A stretch of DNA of 32,778 nucleotides from Branchiostoma floridae. Lineage: Eukaryota > Chordata > Leptocardii > Amphioxiformes > Branchiostomatidae. Shown piece by piece: positions 1-10,896 of the stretch (the stretch's first letter is position 1; each line of letters starts with the position of its first letter). The stretch is taken from positions 4,842,401 through 4,875,178 of the forward strand of contig NC_049980.1 in assembly GCF_000003815.2 (NCBI RefSeq), written 5' to 3'. The notes beneath the pieces are model-generated. The model worked only from the letters and a program-made list of their open reading frames with translations. It searched no databases and was not told the DNA's origin. A program made the position numbers and the translations under genes.

Positions 1-1547
1 TTGACATCCGCTAAATTCTGCTTCTTCTGTCTGTTAATCTGCACATTTCTTTTTTTCTGCTGGGCATAGTCATCATCAGTGTGATAGCGCTCCAGCGCTC
101 GCTCCTGCTCCCTTTCGCGCTTCTGCTGGGCATAGTCATCATCAGTGTGATAGCGCTCCAGTGCTCGCTCCTGCTCCCTTTCGCGCTTCTGCTGGGCATA
201 GTCATCATCAGTGTGATAGCGCTCCAGTGCTCGCTCCTGCTCCCTTTCGCGCTTCTGCTGGGCATAGTCATCATCAGTGTGATAGCGCTCCAGTGCTCGC
301 TCCTGCTCCCTTTCGCGCTTCTGCTTGGCATAGTCATCATCAGTGTGATAGCGCTCCAGTGCTCGCTCCCGTTCCGTTTCGCGCTTCTGCTTGGCATAGT
401 CATCATCAGTGTGATAGCGCTCCAGTGCTCGCTCCCGTTCCGTTTCGCGCTTCTCCTGGGCGTGCTGTTTATCTGTGCTATATCGAGTCTTCTTTCCATC
501 CCGTTGGGCCTTGGCATATTCCGGATCCTCCTGGTACCGTTTCCTTTCTCGGTCTCGTCTGACCCTTTTCCGGTCGTCGTCATCATTATTGGCATTCAGC
601 ACAGTCTTTCTCTTGATGCAGGCAACTTGTGAGGCTTCTGTAGTTTCCTCTCTGTGGCGCCGTGACATACTCCTTGTCTGTCTTTTGTTGAAAACTGTTG
701 CTGTGACAACATCAAAATGGTTACCATTCGTATGTTGCATGTATATAGCATTTCTACCATCTAACATGCTTGTATTACTCTCACACCATGGGTACTTCAT
801 CCATTCCCACTTAATGTTAAAGCCATGCTTACCGTACACAAAGATGCGTCTTCCCAGTAGTGAAGACATCGCATTTATTTCTACCTGTGTGGCCCATGCT
901 TCAAGATCTGCTGGATGACGATTCTGCATGCTTCGACCATCACGAGACAGGTACTGGTCCATGGTTTTTTCAGGGTGCTCGAATGCCAACCAAGGCCTGT
1001 AAACATCTTCAGACAATGTTGACATATATTCAACTGTACGCTGTCTTAATACATCATGATAGTCTTGGGTGCCACAAATAAGGTAACTAATAGCTCTATA
1101 GAAACAATTACCATCCCCAATAATTCTGATGGGACTGATTGGTGCCTCCAAAGGGACATTCCTTTCCTGAATATTGAGGTATCGTTCCACAGAAAGGTTC
1201 AGCTGGTCTGCCAGTTCCAATTGATCATTTCCTGTGAAGGGATTGAACATGAACTCTTCCTTCCACTCCCCTGTTTCCACTACTTCTGGGGTATCAGCTG
1301 GCTCCTGCTCTCTTACCTCTACATCCTGGTCATCTGCTGGCTCCTGCCCTCTTACCTGTACTTCCAGGTCATCTGCCTGCCCTCTTACCTGTACTTCCAG
1401 GTCATCAGCTGGCTCCTGCCCTCTTACCTGTACTTCCAGGTCATCTGCTGGCTCCTGCACTCTTACCTGTACTTCCGGGTCATCTGCTGGCTCCTGCACT
1501 CTTACCTCTAATTTCTGCTCATCAGCTGGTTTCTTTGTACTTCCAGG
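1..1547 (-). CDS. OTU-domain protein with charged 22-residue repeats, partial, probably transposon-encoded
   Basis: A single minus-strand frame is open from 1547 (after an in-frame TGA at 1550-1548) to the window edge. The first ATG is at 1250. In order it encodes an acidic repeat region (13-residue units of the type EPADDLEVQVRGQ), then an OTU domain, then a basic and acidic tail with six 22-residue repeats (QKREREQERALERYHTDDDYA type). Counting from Met1250, GDGNCF places the catalytic Asp at residue 46 and Cys at 49, and NHFDVV places the catalytic His at residue 178. OTU domains are cysteine proteases, usually deubiquitinases. The RYQEDPEYAKAQ stretch after the domain resembles repeat modules of animal transposon proteins that also carry OTU domains, such as some Helitrons; this link is inference. 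The 3' end lies outside the window. An upstream exon joined near 1650-1644 is possible but would need a frame change near 1536. OTU call firm; mobile-element origin moderate. Confidence 0.78.
57..456 (-). repeat. 66-bp coding minisatellite, six units
   Basis: Six tandem 66-bp units, seen as the same landmark (gtgatagcgctcc) at 81, 147, 213, 279, 345 and 411. The period is exactly 22 codons, so the array stays in frame in the OTU-protein reading frame on the minus strand. Four units encode QKREREQERALERYHTDDDYA and two encode a KQKRETERERALERYH variant. Long open frames in other phases over this array are by-products of the in-frame period. Confidence 0.93.
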
Positions 1548-1610
1548 TCATCTGCTGGCTCCTGACCTGTTACCTCCAATTTCTGCTCATCAGCTGGTTT
1601 CTTCGTTTCC
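1290..1610 (-). repeat. 39-bp coding minisatellite (acidic EPADDLEVQVRGQ units)
   Basis: Tandem units of about 39 bp encode 13-residue acidic repeats just before the OTU domain. One unit lacks two codons (EP). A related unit beginning KKPADEQKLEV occurs twice. The copy at about 1540-1605 is out of frame by one base with the rest, so the array contains an indel near 1536 or lies across a splice junction. Confidence 0.85.
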
Positions 1611-1651
1611 TGCTTTGCAATGTAGCAACATTCTTTGAGACTATAGCATAT

Positions 1652-3405
1652 TTAAAAATATAGTGTCAACAAATTTTACATGTATAATATAACATAAGAT
1701 AATAAGTAGACATTGGGTCGACAATTATGAAACATTCAACTTCAAGAAATAAAGAAAACAGCTGCAGATCATATGCTGAAAACATATCTGTAGATAGCAC
1801 CTTTTTTATCTGCAAGTTGAAAAATATCATCATGCATGCATGAAATGGGTGTCCTCCATAACAATTGCATTATATTTAACAACAATCGTCCCAGTCGTCC
1901 CATCAATTTTTGTCACTAGTATTTACTAACACACATTGCATAGTCTATCCACTGAAAAGTTGTGTCAACTTAAACTTTAAAGTTTGCAGAGAATCATACA
2001 CTTAAACACACTGTGTACTCGGTCCACTTAAAAAGACTGCCAAGAATCGCACATATTTGACACACTGCCTGATTCACTGTCGATTCCAAATGACCACCCT
2101 GATAGCTCAGAGCCAAATGCTTTGGTTAGCATTTGAATAGCTAGGTGGTGAAAGCTGTTTCAAAAGCTCTTGTTTTTGGCAAAATGGTGCAATAAAATTT
2201 AATAAACATGTTGACACCACTTATCATTCTAGGGGTCACGTAAAATTTCCTTGGACATAAGAATAAATAGGCAACATAAAATATAAATCATTATGAATAA
2301 ATGCCAGTATTTTACTTCGTCCATTATTCTTATAATTGCCCCCCCCCCCACACACACAAACAAATTACCACAATGAAAATAGAATAAAACAAGACTTAGA
2401 GAAATGATGCATGATGGAGAGTAGAAAGTTCATCACTTCTTTCCTAACAAGATTTTGAGGAACTAATCTATCTGTTGGTTGATGTGCTTTTCTTTATTGG
2501 AGTACAGTGTAAATTTTTCACAAAGACTACGCCAGGTGCCAAATGTCGTCCGATTGTTGCCAGCAAAACGTAACACTTTGGAGACGTTACCTACGACAAA
2601 ATAAATTAACTCGCCAGTAATCATCACTTCACAGAAATGTACGAAAATTCAAGGGTCACCGGGGTGACGTTTCGAAGTATTTTCAGTCGTTCTTGATGGA
2701 AAACGAAGAGGTTTTTTGTTTGTTTTTTGGAACATGTAACGACACTGGTGGTACACCACGTTTGCCTGCGGTGCGAAGTTCCAGATTCCAGCGCTAGGGG
2801 TACGTAAATATATTGACATAAAACGCACCTTTCAATGCACAAAAACAACGGATGCAAGAAAGCAAGAATAGCCAGTTTTTACCTGATGATATTTTGTGCT
2901 GTATATGACGACAGCTAACGCAAAATTTGACGCAGAGCGCTAGCTAACTCAGTGTGGAAACACGTCTGAACTTGCCTGCACACAGCTCGAAGTAACATCC
3001 GGGGCCTCTCTATCTTGACCTCTCCTGACCTCCGCCTGATTACCCGGTTACACTAGTAAAGTAGCCTACAGGGGTGATGTATCAAAGAGGCCTACTAAAC
3101 ATGTCGGACCTGAAGATGTCTTTCCTTGTATATACCGTGCCTCTATTAAGAGTCAATTCTTTTCTTTATCAAATCTTTTAAACTATATACATGTATGCTT
3201 TGCATTACCTATCATACGGTACAACAAAACTCGCTGACCCCGTAAAACCTAAATGGCCGGATCCAAATACCGCGTGTTCCATCATCTGTTGCTTCTAGTT
3301 GCTGATTGGCTGAACGGCTAATTGATTTGCACGCAGTGGGCCGGCCAGCTGCTCTCTACGGTGAGACGTGCATCTGGTGCAAAGCACAGTTTAGTCAAAA
3401 AAGGA
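1652..3405. other. Noncoding stretch, no gene recognised
   Basis: AT-rich DNA with no convincing exon on either strand. It contains a C-run followed by an AC-rich tract at 2339-2361. The minus-strand open frame at 2624-2857 has no recognisable domain and is not supported. Confidence 0.5.
2339..2361. repeat. Poly-C plus (AC)n simple repeat
   Basis: Eleven C followed by a short AC/A tract. Confidence 0.85.
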
Positions 3406-3408
3406 ATC

Positions 3409-4969
3409 TTAAATGACGGTTTAACCCAAAAATGAATCTTACAAAATTCCCCCGTTCAAGAATGGACTCCAGTGCACCCTATGTGAATTTTCACAATAGA
3501 CCAGTTCAAAAATACTCCCACTGAAACCTTGGCCTTTTGAATAAGAAACCAAATCCAAAATTGAATTTAGCAAAAAAGGTCCCAGTGCATGAAAAGGTAT
3601 AATAGACCAGTCTAAAAACACTTCCACTAAAAATTGAATTTTGAATCATCACCCATTCAAAACTGAATTTGAAAAAATCCCCCTTCCGTGTGCAAAAAAT
3701 GGACTCTTCCATGTAAAGTAGAGCAGTCCAAAAATAAATCCGCTAAAATAGGACTTTGACATAATCACTGAAGTCCCAAAAAATGGATTTTTAAAAAAGC
3801 CCCCCTCAATGCAATAATGGACTCTTCCAGCACACCCATGTAAAATTGCAAATTAGACCAGTCCAAAAATAACCCTACTGAAAGACTTTGACAAACTAGA
3901 AGTCACCAAAGTCCAAAATATGAATTTCAAAAAAATCCCCCCTCCGTGTGAGAATAGACTCTTCCAGCACACTTTCTGTAAAATTGCGAAATAGACCTGT
4001 CCAATAATACACCCACTGAAAGACTTCACCAGTCCAATGATGGATTTAAAAAAAATGAACCCCTCCGTGTAAGAATGGACTCTTCCAGATGACACCTGGC
4101 TCGCTGATTGGCTGCCACCTCCCCCTTTTTAGGATATAGATTCAGGCTAAGTGATTGGTTACCTATCTAATTAGATTAAATTACATAGATGCCAGTAGGT
4201 GCAATCTGCAGCTGGGGGTCAACGACCTTAAGGTCATTGACCCCTCTGGCTATTGGAAAATGACCCAAAAAATCACCAAATATATCATTTTGAAGTAGTT
4301 TATGACAAAAATTGTACATGTGTCATTTGAATAAATATCTACTGCACCCTTTTACCAAAACTTAGGTCATTTGGTTTTAAAACCAGAGCACCAGAGCCAA
4401 AAGTGTACGTTTTTGGTCATAAAATGGCCAAATAATCGCAAAATTAAGCATTTTGTTGTACAGTCTGCCTCAAGTGTTATTGAATCCATGTGCGCATATG
4501 TCTAGGGCACTCCTATACTAAATTTCAGGTCATCCGGTTCTAAAACCAAGGTACAGGAGCCAAAAGTGTCCTTTTTTGGTAAAAAAATGATCAAAAAATC
4601 GCAAAAATAAGCATTTCCTTATACTGTACACCAAACCTGATATTGAATCTATATGGGGGACTTATCAAGGCACATCTGTGCCAAATTTCAGCTCATTCGG
4701 TTATAATACCAGGGTACAGGGGGCCCAAATATACAGTTTTGGTCTTAAGATGACCAAAAAACCTTAATAAAATCATTTAAGAGACAGATATGGAAAAAAT
4801 GAAAAAAACGCCCGAGGGTATTGGCCCACTCTACCCTTGTGCCAAATTTCAAGTCATTCGGTTGAGGAACAACGGAGATACCGTGTTCTGAAGATTTGAC
4901 AGGAGAAAGAAAGAAAGAAACATTACGAATACAGTATATTTCACCATACCTATGGTATGGCTGAAATAT
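3409..4969 (+). mobile_element. 1.6-kb dispersed repeat, copy A (left end truncated)
   Basis: This stretch matches 8827-10378 in the same orientation with scattered substitutions and small indels. The first half consists of degenerate units of roughly 130 bp built around motifs such as atggactcttccag and agaccagtccaaaaata. The second half has a unit of about 162 bp. Copy A ends at the same place as copy B, in a hairpin ending atggctgaaatat. Copy A lacks the left 75 bp or so, including the terminal inverted repeat seen in copy B. Minus-strand open frames of 60-80 codons inside it arise from the repeats and are not genes. Confidence 0.85.
4340..4880 (+). repeat. Four degenerate units of about 162 bp inside the dispersed repeat
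   Basis: The landmark (gg/gc/ag)tcat-(c/t)ggtt recurs at 4365, 4528, 4691 and 4852, spacings of 163, 163 and 161. It is followed by a variable form of 'aaaccagngnaccagagccaaaagtgt'. The same arrangement is present in the copy at 9760-10270. Confidence 0.8.
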
Positions 4970-5048
4970 AATGAAGGTCCTAAAATAGGATCAGTAGTTA
5001 GGTACCTTGTTTATTTTTTTTACATACTGGACAAAGTACAATTGCTTT

Positions 5049-5326
5049 AGGCTGACGTCACATTTCCAAACCGGGGCCCGACCGGGCTATTTGCGGTAAC
5101 GACAAAATTATCGCTTATGTCAATGGATATGCAAAAATAATGCTGTTGAATTAATTTTTGTCCGTTTTGTGATAATGTATGCGGCACGAAATGTTGGAAC
5201 GCTTAAACCTAACGTAAATGTGACGTTTAAGCGTGCTTAAATACCAGTTTTCGTGCTGTGCACATGGTTGTCCTTTACTATTGTACTGCCCGGCCGGGAC
5301 CCTTTCTGTAAATGTAACGTTAGCCT
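5049..5326. mobile_element. Small inverted-repeat element (MITE-like), about 278 bp
   Basis: The left end 5049-5087 (AGGCTGACGTCACATTT...CCGGGC) and the reverse complement of 5288-5326 (AGGCTAACGTTACATTT...CCGGGC) match over about 39 bp with about 10 mismatches. No transposase frame is present. No clear target duplication was resolved, so the superfamily is unassigned. Confidence 0.65.
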
Positions 5327-8229
5327 CACTGAGTGAACGTCTAGCCACATCCCTATTGCCACTGTAACGTCTTGCACTTCTCAACTATGTATGGAAGTTT
5401 ATTGAATAAAATGAATTGAGTATCATTAGAATGGCTGATAACCTTTGTCTACACAATGCGTAGGAAGAACATAAATTTCTACAGGCGCCATTCATCCTCG
5501 CCATTGTCTTTTATCGAGTTACATATTGGCGGCTATTCAAATAGTTCGCTTGATTGGTGACGTGAGATCCAGACAGAGACAGGGTTGAAAAGTTCCTAAA
5601 GCCCCAAAAGGACAGGGTTATTTCAACAGGCAGCACATGAAGACCTTACAATTTGTTTTCAGGTGGATGTGCTATGATCTGAATAGTGAAACGACAACGC
5701 GTCGGTTGCTGTATGTGAGATAGAGAAAATGTCATGATCGATCTAGTTTAACTCACCGAATGAGCTATTCTTCCACTGGTCATGACAGAGAAGACAGACA
5801 CTATATACAGTATTTACAGGTTTATCGTACCTGGGAAATTCCCCTAGCTCTTTTTAACAAGCACAATGAACAATTAACCACGGCTTAATGTCCCGTAATA
5901 AGGACAACAACCCTTTCTAAGTACTGCATTGGTCAGATGAGCCATACAGTCTGAACCGAACCTTATGTTTCTAATTAATTCGAGAGGCAAGGCCGCGAAC
6001 CAATGAACTACGCACTCTACATAGACTACGAGTACTTTTACGAGATGAACATGAGCATGCATACTAAATGGTATTGATTGAGTACCGTAACTTAGATTGG
6101 TCTCGTATTAAAAGGACTTAGTCTCCATTTGCTGCTTTTTAACGCGAACTTGTTTTTCTTGTCGTCAATAATTCCCTTTGATTACAAAAGCGCCGCCGAC
6201 GCATTGCAATTCTTGATGGCAGTAAAGCGGCACGTTTCGAAGTTACGACGTCGCTATGCCTATAGGGACATGCTGCCATCATATTTACATGGTTCGAAAT
6301 ATACCCGGTTGCCCAGATACAATGCGCAACAATATTTTGCTTGGCGCAACTTAATTTCAAACTCATATAGCGCAGCACGCCACCTAGTTTTGGGGCGTGC
6401 AAGAGGAGTAACGCTGTTTGTATTACTAGCCCCTAGACCATATTCAACTTTGGATCAAATCCAACGTTGTTACCGTTAGTCATACCAGAATGAAATGCAT
6501 AAAAATTCTTTTGAAAAATCTTGGTAAACCGAGAGATTTTTTTTTTGCTCGAGAGAGGAGGTTCTTTCTCCGTGTGTGAATTTTCTGACCATGACAATGA
6601 TCATTGACTTTTGCTAACTAAACTAACTTTTAAACTAAGCAATTGAAACCTTTAAGTATCAGAAGCCACATGCAAAGTCAGCCTAGCGCTTGGCTAACGT
6701 TGCATACTGGGCAACTTGGTTCGATCCCGCAGCTAACATATGTCAAGGGTTATGATTTAGTCCCTTACAAGTCATTCTGTGCCAGTTCAACCCTTTTACG
6801 GGGGTTTCCTTGCAATAAATAGTTGATTATCGTAAAGTTGCCCCATAACAAGAGAACGCTGTGTATTCTGACAAATTAGGGGACGTTACTATTTTAGTAA
6901 CGGACGTTAGTATTTTAGCAACAACGGCACGAATCCATAAAAAGATCATCAATAAAAATCTATGTGATCGACCAATAGATTAAAACATCAAAGATGCAGC
7001 AATACTCTCATTGGTCGAACTGGTAATTGCCTAGCTATCATTGGTTGACCGCTAATTGTGATAGACAGTTAGGATCGGTCTGTTGTCTGTTATTCTTAGA
7101 GACAAAAAAAATAATGTTAAAGTTGGGGGTCGCTTTGTCATGTATTGTTATTATAGTTGGGAAAATGTAAAATTGTCTGTTGGTTTAAGTTGCTGTGTGT
7201 GTATAAATTGGTACATTTTGAAATATGAATGAATATAATAAAGCTATCTACACTTTTAAGAAGATTTTCCAATAAACTCTCAGACTGTTATACTCTGTCA
7301 TTGACCTTTAGGGTGCTTTCTAGCCGCCACCCTACTAACATATGGACAATGTCAGATTCAATTTGAAGGAAGGCGAGAAAAGAGTACCATGCCGTCAATG
7401 CTGCAGTATTCAGGGGTCAGGGTGATGTCCTTAGAGAAAAACGCATGTCGGAAAAATCGATATCTAATTTTACCTTGGCACTTGGAAATCCTTGGCGAGT
7501 TTAAGAGTGAATAATTCCAAAAGTAACGGTGGTACCTCCTAACCAAGTGACTGTACAGGTTATTCGCGGGCGGGATAACCTATATTTAGCTCCTTGAAAT
7601 TCCATGGAGGTTACGTTTTACACTGCGTTTGTGTGTGTGTCTGTGTGTCAAAAAGATAACTCAATATCGGCTGCGCGGATTGGTTTTATACTTGGTGTGT
7701 TGGTAGTGTGTGATGAAAGCTGGTAAAGATTAGATTTGGGGGCCTCTAGCGGCTTTTCTTGGTACTTCAGTGCAACTTCTGGTTTTTGCTATCTCGTCTT
7801 CTGAACCAGCTATGGTCACGATTTTTGGTTGTTAGATAGCTCTTGATCTTACAAATTAGTGACATAAGTTTTGGCCTTAGCGGCTAGTTTTGGGATTGCA
7901 GAGGCATTTTTGTCAAAAACTTTAGAAGAGGATAACTCAAGAAGGGAACAACAGATTTTAATGATTGTTGGTATGTTTCAAAGTATTGTATTTAGGAATA
8001 TCAAGTCGTCGGACGTTGCTTTAAAATTGCAATATGTTCAAATAATTTCTGTTTGAAACCACCGTTTGTTGACATGGTTTAAAAGCAACGAGTATTTGTA
8101 ACCCCACGGATAAAGGTGAATGGGCGTTAAATGTGCATTTCCCAGTATGTATGTACGTATTCTTGAACAAGCTGTTTAAATGTATGTCCGGATTTTCACG
8201 ACTTCACAAGGCTAGGGAGTAACACCATG
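5327..8229. other. Noncoding stretch with no supported gene
   Basis: No exon with a recognisable domain was found here. The plus-strand frame 6129-6479 (116 codons) lacks domain, repeat or splice support. Sequence from about 7560 to 8060 (with a GT-rich stretch near 7630 and motifs like 'gataactcaagaaggg') looks like old TE sequence, but no ends could be defined. Confidence 0.45.
6676..6745 (+). repeat. Possible tRNA-derived SINE relic
   Basis: GGTTCGATCCC at about 6718-6728 matches the RNA polymerase III B-box consensus. About 30 bases upstream, tagcgcttggctaacg is a weak A-box-like sequence. The arms do not form a full cloverleaf, so this is not a functional tRNA. A degenerate SINE head is the best guess. 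Confidence 0.3.
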
Positions 8230-8253
8230 TAACGAGCATATATGTAAAAGTTT

Positions 8254-10896
8254 TTAACCTCCAAGCACCCGACCTTTTTTTGCGACTAACATGACCAAGT
8301 GGGGTCCAAACGGACCCCAAAATGTTTTGTTCATAAAATCTCAGTACCATTTCTTATCGGCGATCATTGTATATACATTGCTTCGTCAATGTAAGAGAAA
8401 GATTTTGAGATGTTAATGTGTTGCTAATTCCAACTCATTATCATAATTTATGCAAAAGTTCAGAAGGACCACGTTTTGCACTAAACCTATTCCGACCAGG
8501 CCAGATAGGGGAATTTTGAGGCCCTCAGCAACATTTATGTCACATAACTCATGAACGGCTAGAGCTAAAGCTACGAAACTTGGTAATTATTTAAAAAAAT
8601 TGTTTGCAAAAGATTTTGGTCAATAAAGTAAGTTTATCATTTTTGGGGGTTGCCATGGCAACCATATTCTAACAGGCATATTTTTGCCAAAATTTGACAA
8701 TTTTAATATAAACTAGAAAGGCCGACATTTGCTTGAGAGCAAATACAGCATATTTCAGCCATCTCCCTCCCCATGCAACAATAGACTATTTCAAAATCAC
8801 CCATTTGAAAAATCACTTTTACTGATGACGATTTAACCCAAAAATGAATCTTACAAAATTCCCCCGTTCAAGAATGGACTCCAGTGCACACTATGTGAAT
8901 TTGCACAATAGACCAGTCCAGAAATACTCACACTGAAACCTTGGCGTTTTGAATAAGAAACCAAATCCAAAATTGAATTTAGCAAAAAAGGTCCCAGTGC
9001 ATGAAAAGGTATGATAGACCAGTCTAAAAACACTTCCACTAAAAATTGAATATTGAATCATCACCCGTCCAAAACTGAATTTGAAAAAAATCCCCCTTCC
9101 GTGTGCAAAAATGGACTCTTATATGTAAAGTAGAGCAGTCCAAAAATAAATCCGCTAAAATAGGACTTTGACATAATCACTAAAGTCCAAAAAATGGATT
9201 TTTAAAAAAGCCGCCCTCAATGCAAGAATGGAGTCCGACTCTTCCAGCACACCCGTGTAAACTTGAAAATTAGACCAGTCCAAAAATAACCCTACTGAAA
9301 GACTTTGACAAACTAGAAGTCACCAAAGTCCAAAATATGACTTTTAGAAAAATTCCCCCTCCGTGTGAGAATAGACTCTTCCAGCACACTTTCTGTAAAA
9401 TTGCGAAATAGACCTGTCCAAAAATACACCCACTGAAAGACCACCAGTCCAATGATGAACCCCTCCGTGTAAGAATGGACTCTTCCAGATAACACCGGGC
9501 TCGCTGATTGGCTGCCACCTCCCCCTTTTTAGGATATAGATTCAGGCTAAACGATTGGTTACCTATCTAATTAAATTAAATAGACATAGATGCCAGTAGG
9601 TGCAATCTGCAGCTGGGGGTCAACGACCTTAAGGTCATTGACCCCTCTGGCTATTGGAAAATGACAAAAAAAATCCCCAATACCCAAATATATAATTTTG
9701 AAGTAGTTTATGACAAAAATTATACATGTGACATTTGAATAAATATCTAGTGCACCCTTTTACCAAAATTTAGGTCATTTGGTTTTAAAACCAGAGCACC
9801 AGAGCCAAAAGTGTACGTTTTTGGTCACAAAATGGCCAAATAATCGCAAAATTAAGCATTTTGTTGTACAGTATGCCTCAAGTGTTAATGAATCCATGTG
9901 CGCATATGTCTAGGGCACTCCTATACTAAGTTTCAGGTCATCCGGTTCTAAAGCCAGGGTACAGGAGCCAAAAGTGTCCTTTTTAGGTCAAAAAATGACC
10001 AAAAAATCGCAAAAATAAGCATTTTGTTATACTGTACACCAAAAGTGATATTGAATTTATATGGGGGGATTATCAAGGCACACCTATGCCAAATTTCAGC
10101 TCATTTGGTTATAATACCAGGGTACACGGGGCCAAAATATACAGTTTTGGTCTTAAGATGAACAAAAAACCTTAATAAAATCATTTTAAAGGCAGTTATG
10201 AAAAAAATGAAAAAAAAAGTCCGGGGGTATTGGCCCACTCTACCCTTGTGCCAAATTTCAAGTCATTCGGTTTAAGAACAACGGAGATACCGTGTTCCGA
10301 AGATTTGACAGGAGAAAGAAAGAAAGAAACATTACGAATACAATATATTTCACCATACCTATGGTATGGCTGAAATATAACAAGGTTTTCTTGGTAAACT
10401 ACACCTGTTTTCTGACAACAATTAAATTCTATGAAATTCAATGTAATTTTCATGACTTAAAATTTTTAATTTATGCTAATTTCATGACGTCATTGGTCAA
10501 AGTCCAAGATGGCCGCCCTGATAAGGTAAATGACGTCATAATGTCGTCACATTACATGTTGATGACACAGAAATTTTTGTGAGGATTAAGGGTTACATTT
10601 TTATTATCGTCTGAAAGTTTAGTAGTCATACTATAAGGATTTAGCCTCTAAAGTTTGTTTTAAAAACTGCACATTTTGCTGGGGTCCGTTTGGACCCCAG
10701 AGGGACTGAACACAAACTTTCTTTATAATTTCCACATAATTGTACCAATCTTTGCGAAAACTTAGGAGAAGGTATAAGACATATTGACTGACAAAGTCAC
10801 GGAAGGATTTTTTCTTCAGATCAAAAATGTTCAAATGGCACTTCAAAATGTACGCCTGGGGTCCAAACGGACCCAACTCGGGTGTTTGAGGGTTAA
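8254..10896. mobile_element. piggyBac-like element, non-autonomous, interrupted by another repeat
   Basis: The left end reads TTAA (8254-8257) then CCTCCAAGCACCCGA. The right end, reverse complemented, reads TTAA (10896-10893) then CCCTCAAACACCCGA. A TTAA target and C-rich ends with nearby GGGTCC-N-GGACCC palindromes are typical of piggyBac-family transposons. Palindromes lie at 8301-8318, 10681-10698 and 10858-10874. No transposase is visible. Inverted similarity continues outside the TTAA (8230-8253 against 10918-10897). Either the true ends are further out or the insertion sits in a palindrome. The inner 8750-10378 is a second element. Confidence 0.6.
8750..10378 (+). mobile_element. 1.6-kb dispersed repeat, copy B (complete, with terminal inverted repeats)
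   Basis: Second, longer copy of the repeat at 3409-4969. It begins ATATTTCAGCCAT (8750-8762) and ends with the exact inverse (10366-10378), giving 13-bp perfect terminal inverted repeats. The right end also folds on itself: tatatttca-ccatacc pairs with ggtatgg-c-tgaaatata around a TAT loop. Just left of the element, atttgct-tgag-agcaaat forms another hairpin. No protein domain is encoded. It lies inside the piggyBac-like element. Confidence 0.75.

Noticed and set aside
11-632. Long overlapping open frames on both strands across the 66-bp repeats
   Set aside because: A repeat whose unit is a multiple of three keeps several frames open. Only the minus frame continuous with the OTU domain reads like protein.
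1056-1638. Plus-strand open frames with Leu/Trp- or Ser/Thr-rich repeats
   Set aside because: Antisense shadows of the acidic repeat and OTU coding frame.
3439-4095. Minus-strand frames in the dispersed repeat, echoed at 8851-9518
   Set aside because: They recur with the repeat, contain no domain and break between copies.
6129-6479. 116-codon plus-strand frame
   Set aside because: No recognisable domain, no splice context, an overlapping opposite frame, TE-rich surroundings.
9270-9518. Possible small secreted protein on the minus strand
   Set aside because: It lies in copy B of the dispersed repeat, and its counterpart in copy A has a different reading.
10631-10876. Minus-strand frame with GPFGPQ and GPNGPQ
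   Set aside because: The residues come from the GGGTCC palindromes of the piggyBac-like element.
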